Of a stretch of DNA of 64,000 nt, positions 1 through 13,139 are shown piece after piece. The translations under genes were made by a program, and so were the position numbers. This DNA comes from Helopsaltes ochotensis. Its lineage: Eukaryota; Chordata; Aves; Passeriformes; Locustellidae. The notes under the pieces were generated by a model that ran no database searches, was not told the DNA's origin, and saw only the letters and a program-made list of their open reading frames with translations. Within the stretch, counting starts at the first letter, position 1. Each line of letters begins with the position of its first letter. Location of the stretch: assembly GCA_013400155.1 (NCBI GenBank), contig VXBM01001095.1, positions 50,102 through 114,101 of the forward strand, written 5' to 3'.

Positions 1-95
<95 letters not shown>
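1..95 (+). repeat. (AAAG)n microsatellite
   Basis: Perfect tetranucleotide AAAG/AGAA array from the first base of the window to about position 95, where it gives way to unique sequence. It probably continues upstream of the window, so its full length is unknown. All purines are on the + strand, as in the GGAA and AAAAG arrays further along. No coding potential. Confidence 0.97.
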
Positions 96-96
<1 letters not shown>

Positions 97-3000
97 CCAT
101 ACAGGTGGAGACCTTTCTACATAAATACAAAAGAAATTAAAAGAGATTAGATACTTGGACTGTGCTGGATTCAGCCTCTTAAACTTTTCATTTGTAAATG
201 AAAGAAGCAAAATTTTACAGCTATTCTTTACATTTAAATGGCTTTAGTAAGTTTCAGATCCTGCAAAACACTGATAGGCAACACATCATGTTTTGATATT
301 TTCTTAGAAATTTTATCTTTTATTAAAAGTAAATAAATTATGCTCCTCGTTCTTATAGTAGGAAAACAAAAGTTCTGAACAAAGTCAAGTGCAATGCTCT
401 TTCCCTATGTCCCAGACATAAGTCAGGTGAAATACAAATTTGAAGATGTAAATTCAACATTCATTTACTCTGAAACACAGTAGTGTCAATTACCTTTTGG
501 AGTATTTCCCAACTCCTAATTTTGGCAATGTCTTCTAGCCCAAGCTGGGCTTTGGTGATGAACCAGTATTTTGTCTCTACCCAATAATTGACTGCAACCA
601 GAAAGGAAAGAGAAATGCAGTAATAAAACAATTCATCTGCCTTTCCCTCCATTTACTCTGTTAGTTTGTCATAAGTTCTATTTCTATAACCAGTATGTAA
701 CTTGGTGTCACTAGGGTAGTGTTTTCCCACCTGTGGTCCAGTGGCTGATAATACGCCATTGTAACAGAGAAAAAAACCAAACCAACATGCCTGCAGACGT
801 GGCTAAAATTTGTCTATCCTTCACCAGCAGCACATGAAAAGTGACCACATTTTTTACTATGAACTTTTTTCCAGTCTATGAGTGAATATATAACATTTTG
901 GCACCCTTCCCGTGTCCTATTAAATAGCAAGGGTTTCTCCTAGCAAGGAAGCCCTTCAGACAGAACAGGCTGAAAAATACCTGTCTAGAGGCAAATCAGA
1001 TTATAAACTCCTGGCTAGCAGATGACTTACAAATACAATAATGAATGATAGGTCTAAGTATAAAAAAGTTATCATCCAAATTAAAACACCTGTTTTCCTC
1101 ACCATTTAATATCTTCCAACATCATGGAGTGTCCATGATTCTTCTCTCACAGATACAACTGACAAATTGTTCTATTGCTCCACCATTTCTAGAGACTATT
1201 AAGGAAATCAAAGCAAAAGCTTCACAGTTCATCAAACCCTTAAACTGCAACACTTAGATGGGAAGGGATGGGCATGAAGATCAATATGCTTTTCACTTGT
1301 GTAAGCATTTCAACCTACGGCGAAAATTAGCTTTTTTGGAGATTTTATGTTATTTTCATCAATATGTTGCAACTCCAGAATAAAAGCCAAGAACTGGTCA
1401 AGCTGAAGCTTGTAGCGTGAGGCACCATTAATCTACTAATGCAACTATGTTACACCTTGCCATTGTGCAAACTGTGAGTTGAGTCACAATAAAATTGAAT
1501 GAAGTCTGACTATTCTGGTAGTGATGTCTAATGCTGTCTACTTGCCTCTGCTGATCTTAAAAAATAGTGGGTTTTTTTAATGAAACCATGGGAAAGCCTC
1601 ACAACTCATCAAACTTCTTTCCTCTGAAAGTCCTAAAATCCAAGTATCTATAGAGCATCCAATTAAGGAAATTTGTACTTTATGTTAAAAAGCAGTTTTA
1701 CTTGCTTTGGTTCTTCATTCTGTCACTCCTGTGCCTGTGAAGATACATAATGTATATTAAAATGAGAAAAAACTAAAACACGCTGTACTGTCTTCCTTGG
1801 TTGAAGAAATCTTCTGGTTCCCATTTCAGCCAAGAATATGTAATGTGATCTCCTCAAGGGAAACTCAGGAGCCACTCAGCCATTCATTAGCAGAGATGGT
1901 CCATAACCCTGTGGCATGTGTTGTTCTCCCAGAAACGCTTTGCCAGATGATTTTGTGAACTCTGTTCTCTGAACTGCAAGGAATAATTAACAGTTCATCA
2001 AGATGTTAAAGAAATATGGCACAAACTACCTCTGTCACAAGTCATGCCTCAGTATACAGTGGCCATGGTGACACTGATGCCTCAGTCTCATTTTCTGGAG
2101 GGATGTAGATATGTACATACCTGAACCTCTTTGGAGGTCACAAAGCGAGCCCCAGCTTCAGTTTGGAAAGGAGAAAAGCAGTGAAGCCTAAATCTGGGAT
2201 GTCTTGGAAGATTTTAGCTAATGCTCCCAAGAGACTTTGAGAGCTGCAAATAGAAAACTCATCTGCCTGTTGCACTGACGGATGCAAACAGATACTCCTC
2301 TGGGGCAGCAGCAGTGGGGCACGTGGAAGAAACCAGCTTTTGCAGGACAGGTTGGAGCACTGTGGGCTTCTCTGTTCTTCTTCCACTCAAGACCATGCTG
2401 CTGTCAGTCAGCGACACAAGAAATGTCTTAACAGCAGGCATCAGGAGTATCTGTAGTCCTCAGCCCTGCTGTGGAAAGGTTATCTATTGATCACTGTCAA
2501 CTGATAAGAGTGTGGAGAAAATGAAGTCTAAAAGAGACATGTTGTTTTAACAGCTTATTTATGAGGTAGTTCTTGCTGTTGCAATAAGGTAAACATTAAA
2601 AGCACTAACTGAATTAAATTCTCAGATCCTGAAATGTTTTTGTGAGATCTTCTGTGTCTGTGAGAAGATGGATTCTTATATTCTCAGTCACTTGGATAGT
2701 ATGTTTTGACAGGCACAGGAAGTGTGTGGATACAAGCTAAGGGAAATGGATTAACTACTCCCAGATCTGGTACTTGAAACTTCATTTATTTAGTTTGGAT
2801 GTTGCGGCATGTAATTACTTGTTTTTAAGATGGGACACAATGTCCACTATGAAAGCACCAGAGAAAAGTTAAAGAAGCTTCTGTAGGTTAAATAGTTTAA
2901 AAATGCACTTAGGGATATATTAATGAAGTCAGAACACACCAATATTTGCAAAATAGTTTTTTGTTTAAAAATTGTTTATCTTTTGTAAATGCAGCAAAAG

Positions 3001-6000
3001 CACATCATGATCACACATTAACTGGTATCCTTGCAAGGTTTAAGTAAAATAATTTGCTTGTGCCAGGTGCATTCTCGTCTGCAAATATTGGACTAATGAA
3101 CAATCTTCATTATAGTGCAGTGAAATCACTGAACGGATTAATCATGCACTTGCTTCCATTTCAAGACGGATTAAGTTTGAGCTGTACTGGAAGCAATATT
3201 GAAATTAATGAAATACATACTGTAACAATGTGAAAGGCTTGAGGAGCAGTTGCAGAAACCTCTTAGTCCAAGGAAGCTATAAGCTGGACACTGGAAAGAT
3301 TTACGTCTTGGCAATTCAGTAGCAACCCTCTCTTGAAGACTTGAACTTTAGAAGTGTCACTGTTCTTAGGCTGGCAGACTGTGGGAACTGCATGGAGTGT
3401 ATACAAAGCAGCACATATGACAGAAAATGCTAAGTACTGCTTCAAAATGTCCTTTTTTTGTTGTTTCTTGGGGTTGGGTTTTTTGTTTGTTTGTTTTGTT
3501 TGTAGAGGAGTGCCTATTTAACTTTAAACACCTCTTAATAAAAATGGCAATACAAAGAAAAAAAGACTCGTTTATTGGGGGAGAAAAGAGGAGACACTTT
3601 ACAGGCTTTTAAAGCCAGTGCTGGGATTTCTAGGTAGTTGCTTTTTTGGTGAAGACATAAAACAACTGGAAGAAAATGGTCACCCTGGTGACAGCCACAA
3701 CAGCTTTGGTTCTCTTAACTAAAGTCCTCCAGAAAAATAGATGGCTCAGAAAGGCTGGATCTACATCAGCCAGCAGCTGTGTTTTGTTAATGATAATTAT
3801 ATATAATAATACCATACAGCTGTGTGCTATATGCCAGGTGGTTTCTACTTCTGTACACTATGCTTGGAAGACTGTTAAAGATTTGGGTATTTTTTGCTGA
3901 CAGAGGTCTATGGCTACTCTGCCAAATATCTGCCCACTTCAATGGTTGCTCACTATTGCCAAGTGTAAAACCCTTCCTGCAGTCTACCAGGCACTGAGTG
4001 TTGCCTCATGCAGAGAACAATTTCACTGTTTTCTCATAGAGCTACTTTCTGCCCTTCAGACGTTTTACTAGAAAAGATAATATTTTTTAAAGGTATTTGT
4101 AGTGTACATATGTTTCCTACAGAATATTCCCTCAGTGAACTTTACTTACATGTTTTATCATCTTTTTAGTAGCTGTAGTAAGTCACTTTATTATCTGAGT
4201 ATTCCTTGGCACTTTAAGTCCATTGTCAAATTCTCTGAGCAGTTAAGTTTAACTTATTACTAGCAACTAAAAAGCAAGATTTTCAATGTCATTGGATTGT
4301 AAATGAAATAATATACACATTGAGTTAATTTTTATAATTACCACTTTGAAGTCCCACTTTGTGCAGGGTTTCTGCAGCACAGACCTGCAGTCAGACAACT
4401 GGAGAGCCACTTGCCCTTCCTGTCTCATTCCTGGCCACATTCAAAGGTATGAGATTCACCACAGGGCTGAGGACAGAGATACTGTGACTGACAAGGATGT
4501 TGGAGTGAATTTCTCCATCTCCTGCCACAACTTTGCATCTGATAAAAATTAATGAAAAAGTCCTACCTCAAAAATCATTAAATACCAAAACCAAACAAGA
4601 ACAAAACCCAAAGGAAAACAGTTTTCAGTGTGAAAACCCACCAAGAATTAAGATCAATATATTATGATACAATTTATAATATCTAGATGTGGAAGGATTT
4701 ACCTCACATTGAAATCTATGACAGAAGGAATGTTCTTCTTTCCCTGTGTCCCCATCAATTGTGGTAGAAGAAATAAGGATTTTCTTTCAACCTAGATGTG
4801 TTCTAGGCAAAGCAGGGGGAGTAGGTAACTTGTAATTTGCAGCTTTAAGCAAGTGATAATTTATACTATTAACCAAACTGTAATTGTCATGGGAGAAAAC
4901 ACTTTTTAAAAAGGCCAGAGAATAGTGACTTTTCAGAGTCAGCAGTTATGAAATTAAAATAGGGTTCGTTTCACATTGCATACTTCCATCATTAAAGGCA
5001 ACTGAAATGACAATGCTGAAAGCTTTGGTATGAAAGAGTTTCCTTTTAACACAGATTCAGTGCTCTGACAAAAGCATTATGTCAGTGGGGTAAAAGCCTT
5101 TGTTGAATATCAAAGATATGCTTTGGGATAGACCAGAGGTCTATAACATCCTAGGCTTTGGGTTGCTGATCTGTCCAAGGGCTCTGTAACTGCTGTAAAC
5201 CCACTTTTTCCTTTGTTTGTGGGAGTGCACTGATTCAAATAAACAGGAGCAGAAAATGGAGGCCATAACACTGATGGGGTGAAAAAGTCTTGCCTGAACA
5301 GTGACAACCCTGGAAATCCATCTCCTAGAGCAGTCAAGATGAAGAATTCTACAGACTCACTTTCTTGGTCTTCTCTCTGATCTTTTCAGACATAGGATTT
5401 TATCTATCCTCTGTCACTTTGTTCAAAATGCTTCATTTGACCCAGGAATGCTGTTATGTGGCTGTTGTTTAAGCTGGTAGAGAAATCAAGATAAAGTTCT
5501 GAACATTTGGACAGAAAACTTCAGGAAGCATTAGAACCACACTGGATGCAGAGAAATTACCTTCTATAGTCATGCTTTTGATAACTTCCTTGTTTTTAGC
5601 ACTAGCACATAAATACTTCTTATTAAACTAATGTACCACATGGCTTAAATGTTCTCAAAAAGCCCATGTCAGAAATGCAATTTGTTGAACTACTGTAGAC
5701 AATACATTTTTTCAAAACAATCCACATTTAAATATTTTTATAACTACAGTACTCTTTGAAATCTATCATGTCTGAATTTACTTTCTCTATTATTTTTAAC
5801 CACAAAATTTACTTCATCTCTTTCAGTGAAATTTTTCCATTAATGGCATAAACCAGGAAAAAATTGTTTTGTGCAGGTTTATACAAACTCCTGTCAGGTA
5901 TGACGATTTCAGCAACAACAAATATTTTTTCCTTTAAAAAGAAGAGAAGGTTTTAAGGGAAGTGGTTGCCAAAATACCTCAGATCTTTCCCACATGAAAC

Positions 6001-7659
6001 TTTAAAATACAGTTTCCCTCACTGGACTGCAGGACTGTCATTTATAGCCTCCACTGTGAAAATAAGAACAGCTTGTCTACACTTAATCATAAACTATACC
6101 AATCTCAAAAAGTGTGTGTACATGTGTCTGCTTCTTTCCATATCTGGGAGCTTTTATGCAGAGACACATTATCTCCACCAAAACTGGAGAAAGGCTTTTC
6201 CCTTTGGAATTTGCAGCTTGGGTAAAAGTAACCTTTTGAGCCAAGCAGTTCTGCATTTTTAAATTACTATTCATTGTTCTTTAGAATAAACAACAACAAT
6301 AGCAAAAAAAGGCAAAGAAAAGAAAGGCACAACACAGCAGCATGTCATCAGGATTAACAGTCAGAACCACATCATTACTCTTTCTGCACCCTTTCATGCT
6401 CTGCCCTCACCCATCCCCTCCGTGCTCCCCAGCACCAACAGGTCTCTTCCCCTCAGGCTTGCTGACTTCTCAGAGACCCATGTGCCATCTGCCCTGATGC
6501 TCACTCTGTGTCAAACCTTTTCTAGGAAACAGCAACTTTCTTCTCCTCCTCTTCCTCTCTGCCCACCCATAAATCCTGACTTTGGCAATGGTCGGGCTGG
6601 GCTGTTAAGAACTACGACCTATCCTGTAACTCCGCCCAGAGTGCTGTTCCTGTCGTCCGAGACATGTCTCTGAGGAAAGTTGGAACTACTGTTGGAATTA
6701 CCAAGAGTTTATGTGGGCAAAGGAGCACTGCACGTCAATTCAGCTCAGCCTTGTTGTGATTCCTATCTCATTAGCTGCCCATTAACTTGTCCTTTGTCAT
6801 TACTTCTGCAAAGCATGTCTCCCCTTCCACTGACTGTCCTTGTTTGTGAATGTATTTGCTCAGACACATTAGCATTCCTGTTGCAAAAACAAATTTCATT
6901 TTGTAACATTCTGGAAGTACCATTTAATCTCTGATCTCATCGCTGCTGCATTTTAAGGCTACGGCAGTCCTCTGCAGCAGTGTTTGACTTACTACCTTCT
7001 GAGAATTTAATTATCAGACTTCTACCACCACCCTTGCTTGAGATGACTGGAATAATCAAAACATGAATAACTTGAGTATTTTTCACCTGTCTCACTGCCC
7101 ATGGAGGATTTCATGGGACCATCCTGTAATGGTAATCACTCAACAGTGAATGACCTTGGTGGGCTGGGGGGGGGAAAATGTCACAGTGATTGGAATTGAG
7201 ATCCACCCACTTTCTTGCACTGGGGCTGCAAAACCTCTTTGGAGAAAGAAAAACTGGAAGAATTGTAAGGTGGCTTGCTCATTTTCAGGTCAGTTGCCTT
7301 TCTCCTCATCCACATTATGTTAGCTTGCATCACTAAAACGTGTCTCTTCAACCCTGTAAAACACCTATGACATTTATCAATAAAACATCCATAATACGAC
7401 ATGGGTAAGGTCTATCTGTCCCTTGAGTAAATGTTCAACATAAATCATGGGAATGATATTTTATTTGCATTATTTTCAGGAGGGGATATTGCAAGACAAG
7501 GCCTTGGTATTTTCTGTTTCTCTCATTCTCTGATAGACACTACATACCATATAGTATGTAAAAGTCAATGCACCAGTGCTCAGAAAATAAAAGCTTACAA
7601 TAGGGAGAAGTTTGGAAAGCTTTTAAAAGAGCAATGGGTTTTTGCACTGAAACACAAAA
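96..7659. other. unique AT-rich sequence, no gene recognised
   Basis: Ordinary AT-rich single-copy-looking vertebrate sequence. Open frames are all below about 100 codons, occur on both strands and overlap each other. None shows a family motif, and I see no convincing exon with paired splice sites. There are short A or T runs but no transposon that I can name. It is best read as intergenic or intronic DNA. Confidence 0.6.
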
Positions 7660-7660
7660 N

Positions 7661-7749
<89 letters not shown>
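7660..7749 (+). repeat. single N followed by 89 A (gap-fill homopolymer)
   Basis: An ambiguous base at 7660 is followed by exactly 89 A, ending at a G at 7750. The left flank is also A-rich. A pure 89-base homopolymer next to a single N is typical of an automatically closed gap and should not be trusted for length. The T tract at 58135-58223 is also 89 bases long and also abuts a single N, which points to a software limit rather than biology. The lysine- or phenylalanine-rich open frames across it are meaningless. Confidence 0.85.
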
Positions 7750-7750
<1 letters not shown>

Positions 7751-8264
7751 CAGGGCTTCAAGGCAAAAGAGAGAAGATAGAGTGTTTATGACCTAGTTAC
7801 TACTAGGTACCTTTCTCCTCCTCTAAGTGCATTGATTTCTTGGTCACACTCTTGTCATGTAAATAGGGCAGCTGAAGGTAGACTTTTCCTGTTCTCAGGT
7901 GCAAGCAGGTTTTCACAAAATCAAGGAGAAAGAAAATGCAGTTCTCATCTAGGCAGTCTATGAGCTTGCCTGTTTATTTGGATTTTTCCTGCTCTCCTTC
8001 AAAGAAGCTCTTCTATGCCTCTAAGTTTACTAGAATACGGGGACACAAAATTCAGGGCAGCAATTTCCACGGACTGAAGCTTTCTTTTATGCATTAATGT
8101 CAGCTTTTTAAGAGCACATAAATGTGGGAGGCCTAGTATTTCTTATGTCTGGAAGGCAAAGAATTCTTAGCTACTGTTGACACTTTCATTTACAGTGCAA
8201 CAACCTGAAGAAAGATGGCTCCTTTATGAAATTCAGCTTTATCAAAGCAGACAGCTGTCAGCTT
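7750..8264. other. unique sequence, nothing recognised
   Basis: Non-repetitive sequence between the poly-A tract and the GC-rich patch. No convincing gene, repeat family or regulatory element was seen. Confidence 0.5.
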
Positions 8265-8790
8265 CTTACCCACAGCACACATGAGGAGCCATGACCCAGC
8301 CCCCTCTCGCTGCACCAGGGGTTATCCCAGTGCTGCTGGCTGCCCTTGATCCTTCCCTCCCATGAAGCAGAAACATGAGGGGCAGCTGGCAAAGACCCCT
8401 CTGCAGTTTCTTAAGGCACATGCAGCCTTTCCAGGGTGGGGACTGTGCCCCGTCCTTGCCTGGTGGGTGCCTTGGCAACCTTAGCCCCGCTGCTCAGGGG
8501 TCCACCAGCACCCTCAGGATGGGGCTCAGCCTCCTGCCCACCCTGGGGGTCGCCACAGGCAAGAGCACATTTGTTGTGGTTCTTGGCTTCAGCTCGAGAG
8601 AAAGTGGCCAAGGCAGTGGTGGCCATGCCAGCACCCCAGGAGCTGTCCTGGACCCCTGTCCTCCCAAGCACAGGGCAGATTCTTGGGCCCAAATCTCAGC
8701 TGGAGAGCTGCTGGCTCCTCACCCCCAGCACGGAGGCAGAGCCTCGATATTTCTTGCCGAGTCAAGTGAAGTCATAAGCCTGTGAGGGAT
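8265..8790. other. GC-rich patch with open frames on both strands
   Basis: About 0.5 kb that is clearly richer in G+C than its surroundings. It has scattered CpG dinucleotides and four overlapping frames of 70-136 codons (8375-8785 and 8436-8777 on +, 8266-8478 and 8411-8692 on -). Long open frames on both strands at once are expected in GC-rich DNA, because stop codons are AT-rich, so they are not evidence for a gene. No domain is recognisable. It could be an unrecognised repeat such as an LTR, a weak CpG island or an exon remnant; I cannot decide between these. Confidence 0.4.
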
Positions 8791-9488
8791 CAAGGACCGG
8801 GCTGTCTCATGGAAATGCAATGGCATCACAGTGATTCATGGTAAAATAGGCGGCCGTGGCAAATGGCAAAGGGTGAACCTCAGACTACATCCCCCCCAAG
8901 TGGAAGTCAGGCAGGAAGTCATGGACATCGCTTATCCCAAAAGCCCTGCTTCTCTCCTGTCTGGACTAAAGGAACCTGAGTTTTGGTATCGCAAAAAGCA
9001 AAAAGGGGAGAGTGTTGCTCTTTTTTTCTGGTTTGCTTTTGGTTTTGGGTTTTTTTCCCACCTTTGTTTTTCTATCTACAACCTTCCCTATCACTCAGTG
9101 AACCCACCACGGTGAGACTGAAGCAAATAGCTTTCCAAAACGTCGTGTGAAAGTGGCCACACTACTGACAAACCAGACCTGCCCTCGAACTGACTGGCAC
9201 CCGCATGTCTTCCCCATGGGCACCAAGGATCAGCAGGCACAATTCAAACACCGCAACCACAGTGTGCACGGGGCACTGGCTTGATAAAACAGGAGAGCCA
9301 TGAGACAGCAGTTTCACCTCCCCTGTGCTTTGCTGCTCCTGCTCGTGATATTTAAAGAGCATTATGGGATTCTGTGCACTTAATAACTGCTCCCTCAGAA
9401 GGATTTGGTTGCTGAATACAAATAAGCAGCTATGTGATTAGGTGTCATGAATTCTGATACATTTTATTACATTTTACTTCTTTTTTTC
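8791..9488. other. unique sequence, nothing recognised
   Basis: Moderately GC-balanced unique sequence grading into AT-rich DNA before the poly-T tract. A T-rich stretch occurs near 9020-9060. No gene or named repeat is recognised. Confidence 0.5.
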
Positions 9489-9502
9489 TTTTTTTTTTTT
9501 TN

Positions 9503-9532
<30 letters not shown>
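9489..9532 (+). repeat. poly-T tract with internal N at 9502
   Basis: T run broken by one N at 9502, with 13 T before it and 30 T after it. Like the tracts at 7660 and 58224, the single N inside a homopolymer marks an uncertain join made during assembly. The T run could be the tail of a retrotransposed sequence on the minus strand, but no matching element is visible next to it. Confidence 0.85.
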
Positions 9533-9537
<5 letters not shown>

Positions 9538-11679
9538 AAAGGAGAATTCAAGCAGAGAGGAAACACTTTCTCTGCAAACAGGCTTATTGCCAAGCTCCTA
9601 TCTTACCAACCTTCAGTATAATGCTTGTCCCTCAAGATGTGTGGCTGATTTTTAAATTGCAAAGAGTTATATTTCATAAGTGTAGTAATATTTGAGGAAA
9701 CCTTCCACAATCATCTCCAATTATCTCAGGCTGAAAAGGTAGATGCCTAAGCACATTCTGGCTACTCAGATGCTGGTAACACTTAATTTCTGTTTACAGA
9801 CAGGACTAGAAAGCTGTTCACTCTTTACCTCCTTAGTCTGATGGCCTCCCTCCACCCAAATTGTTTGCTCCTTCTGTTTCTCTTCTACCCTAATTGTGCT
9901 TCTTATCTCATGCCACCTTTTCTCTAACACTTGCATGGAGGCTTTTCTTACCTTGTCCACATCATCTCCTTCACATCCTGCTGAGTTCCCAATAGAGTCC
10001 ATCTCACGTCCCACTTTTTTGACTTTCTCCATCTCTGCTCTGCACTCTCAGGATCCACTAACACTCTCCTGTCCTTGTTCACCATTCTGACTTGCCCCTA
10101 CCCTTATCCACACCCTCCCTCCTGCCCCAGCTGCCTCTCTGCTGCTACCCCCCCCCTCCGTCGTTGTCTCACTGCCTTCCATTTCTCTTCTGACTGATGC
10201 ACGGTTTGAGGAAAACATTATTTACAGCAGTGTAATGGGTGAAAAAGCGAGCATAGATTTCTGCTGCAGAGGATCTACCCGTGTAGCACACATAATACAT
10301 CTCAGGCGTGGGTGCTTCATATCCATCAGTACATCTGCAGTCTGAAATTAGAAATCTGAAATCTTAATTGTACACTCAGTAATGGGACCAAAATGTTGCC
10401 ATGGTGAAATAACAGGAGGAAGAATCAATGATAAGACATTGAAAAAATGAGATTTCACCATGCCATAATGTCCCACATGAAAAAAATCTGTCTACCCCTG
10501 TACTGTAGTGTCTACATGTACTGTCTCTCATTTTAACCAGAATAAAGGAGATTTTGTTCCCATGTCATCAAATTTGCTTCAGTGGTTGGGTCTGAGGTCA
10601 TCCAGAACAGGAGCTTCTGCAGTGTTTTTCAGCAATCTGCAGAGCTTTGTGCCCTGTGATGATGTGTTTTATCTCCACTCCACGCTCAGCACTCCTCCTG
10701 ACAGAGTGCTGGTGACAGGCACAGTGCTGACAGCTACCGTAGGGGCTGGCAGCTGTATCCAGCCCAATTTGCTCTTCTTGTCTGCTCGCACTGGGACTGA
10801 AAGTAGTGGGCTGAAATTACAGAAAGGAAAGGGGATTTTGTTCCTCAAGAAAGACTCTACAACATTAGAGTCGGAGAAGCAGAGCAGTTGATTGCTGGCA
10901 GATCCCAAAGAGACCCCAGCACAGGAGGATTTTGGGAAGAGGTCAGACTAACATCTCTCAGAGCGGGTTTTGATGGAGATCTTGCCCCGAGGCAGAGGAT
11001 GCCCTGGGTGACCTACCACGCCCTGATAGAATTATTTTCTGTGAATCTGGGGTTTCCTTGTGGCCATTTCTGTGGCTCCACAAACTGTCAAGGAGCCTTC
11101 CACTTATCTCTACTTAACTCTTCTTTCCCCTTTAAAAGCTCATGCATTGTAATGTTACTATGTATATTTTCAGAAGTGCTTAGTTTTAATTACAAAATAT
11201 TTATTTATAAATATTAATGCTCATTTAGTTTAATGCCTGTGTTCTTTCTATTTTACATCTAACCAAGAAGCTCAACATTTTCTTCTATCCCTTCCACAAA
11301 GCTGGATTTTGCATGGAATCTCAGAAATGCATTAATTTTACTGTAACTTCTTTAAATTTTTAATGCTCTTGTCAGGTTATTCGTCTGATAGCTTAATTAT
11401 TCTTTCAGTCTTCCCAACAGGCTGCAACAGAGTACAGCTTCTGATTATTTCCTGACCTTTTCTTTTGTTCTTTTTTTCTAATTCATTCCAGTTAAATTGG
11501 GAAGTTTGGGGTTTTTTCTGAAACTTCTCTTCACGTGCAAATGGACATTGACAGTTATTTTTTTCCTTGGGCACCTCAGGCAATGTTTTCATAGGACTAT
11601 TGGAAAATATGGTCAAGAAAATAGCAGTTTAAAATAGATGCAAGACTAATTGAAAAACCCTTCTGAAAGCATGGATGTT
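9533..11679. other. unique sequence with a pyrimidine-rich patch (9830-10195)
   Basis: Mostly unremarkable sequence. From about 9830 to 10195 the + strand is strongly biased to C and T, with many CTC, CCT and TTC words and a short C run near 10150. The bias makes the minus-strand frame 9766-10032 (88 codons) rich in Lys and Glu and so superficially protein-like. I see no domain and treat it as compositional. Whether the patch belongs to a repeat family cannot be told by eye. Confidence 0.45.
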
Positions 11680-12560
11680 TCACTGACAATATGGGAGGGC
11701 ATTTCCAGTGGGGTCAGTCCTAAATATGAGTCTATGAAATATTTTCAGTGATGATCTGGATGATAAAATACACTGTATACTTATAAAAAGCTGAGCATGT
11801 TACCAAGCTAGCAGGGGTTGTGGGCACCTCAAAGTACAGGAACAGAATTTAAAATGATCTTGATAAATTGAAGGACTTGAAATCAATAAGATAAAATTCA
11901 ATAAAGACAAGTGCAAAGTGATACACTTAGCAAGGAGAAATCAAACACACAAATACAAAATGAGGAATAACTGGTGAAGCAGCAACTCTGCCAGAAAAGG
12001 TCCTGGGGGCATTGCATATCATGAGCTGAATATAAATTAGCAACATGATCCTGGCTTGAAAATGGGTAATGACATTCCCAGATGTATTAATATATAAGTT
12101 ATTACAGGAAGTAGTTGCTTTCATTTATTTATTTACTTGATACTGATTAGGTCAGTAACAAACCGCTGAGTTCTGCTCTGAACAGTAAGTTTAGTAAAAG
12201 AGCAAAATAGCAGAGAAGAAAGAAACAATAAAGACTAGAGAACTGCAGAATGCAACCTATAAAGCAAGACTGAAAAAATCCATTGTTTCTAGTGAGAACA
12301 AAGACCATTTTTAAATATATTAAAAACCCTTTGCAGAAACCACAATAAAATGAATTGTTTTGCCAATTGAAGGAGACAGGAAAAGTTGCTGTTGGCTTAA
12401 TTTTGCAGAAACAGAGAATCAAACTTGATATTAACAGAAATGAAGGGACAATAGTTCAGCACTACATTGTAAAATATCCTCATTTGGGTAAGTGGTATTG
12501 TTGGAAGCTTTATGACTGATTGGAGGATTAACTTCTAGTGCTGGCCTAGGTGTACCAATC
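11680..12560 (+). mobile_element. old CR1-type LINE fragment (end of RT to 3' region)
   Basis: This stretch aligns by eye with the 3' part of a CR1 LINE in the forward direction. It opens near the segment encoding the end of the reverse-transcriptase core ('gggagggcatttccagtgggg' region, then 'gatgatctggatgat', corresponding to the Asn/Asp-Asp-Leu-Asp motif). It passes through the degenerate 'aagctagcaggggttg' stretch, then 'attcaataaagacaagtgc' near 11897, and runs on to the typical 'ggcaagactga' and 'gagacaggaa' landmarks of the 3' region. Frameshifts and stops abound, so it is non-functional. The divergence suggests an old copy. The match is from memory of CR1 consensus patterns and the edges are approximate. 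Confidence 0.75.
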
Positions 12561-13139
12561 TTACTTCACAGTAGGAAAATTAATTGAATAACATGTCTTT
12601 TGTTCTTTAACACAATAAGAGGTAGCACTATAGAACTCCACTTTCAGTTCTTGCTTTAGTAGTTGCCTCACTCAGCTATTAATTTCAACAAAAACCCTGA
12701 AGATGGGGGATGGGTGAAAGTGCCCTTTTTGGAATTGCATTGATAAGATGCTGACACAAGGGTCAATTACTTTCTGAGCACACACTGCAGTACCAGACAA
12801 ACACAGAATAAAGCCCTAATCCCTAACCCACTGGATCTACAATTTGAGAGACCAAATGAATGCAGGTCCATAGAGGTGCAGAAGGACTTCAGGAGATAAT
12901 ATTAATTAGCATTGCAGTAGTACAAGCACAGGAGAAGTGTACTTGTCAATTTTTGTAGGTTTTGCAGCCAAGGAAGATGTTGAAGTAGGATCTGAAGGGA
13001 AATAACAATGTACTTTTGCATGGTAGACTTTTCCAAGCACTGGAATAGGAAAAAAAAAAAAAATCAAAAGAATTGTTTTATAAAATGTGAAAGCTGGTGA
13101 GAGGTTGGTACTCAGGCCAAAGAATAGTTTGCTTGTATA
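12561..13139. other. unique sequence, nothing recognised
   Basis: Unique AT-rich DNA after the CR1 relic, including a 13-A run near 13050. No gene or named repeat is recognised. Confidence 0.5.

Noticed and set aside
8375..8785. 136-codon frame on + as a gene
   Set aside because: It overlaps equally long frames on the other strand in a GC-rich patch, shows no domain, and has no splice or promoter support.
9766..10032. Lys/Glu-rich 88-codon frame on - as a coiled-coil protein
   Set aside because: The composition simply mirrors the C/T bias of the + strand.
12814..12829. Interstitial telomere-like sequence (ccctaatccctaaccc)
   Set aside because: Only about two and a half degenerate units and the surroundings are unique. 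Too short to support.
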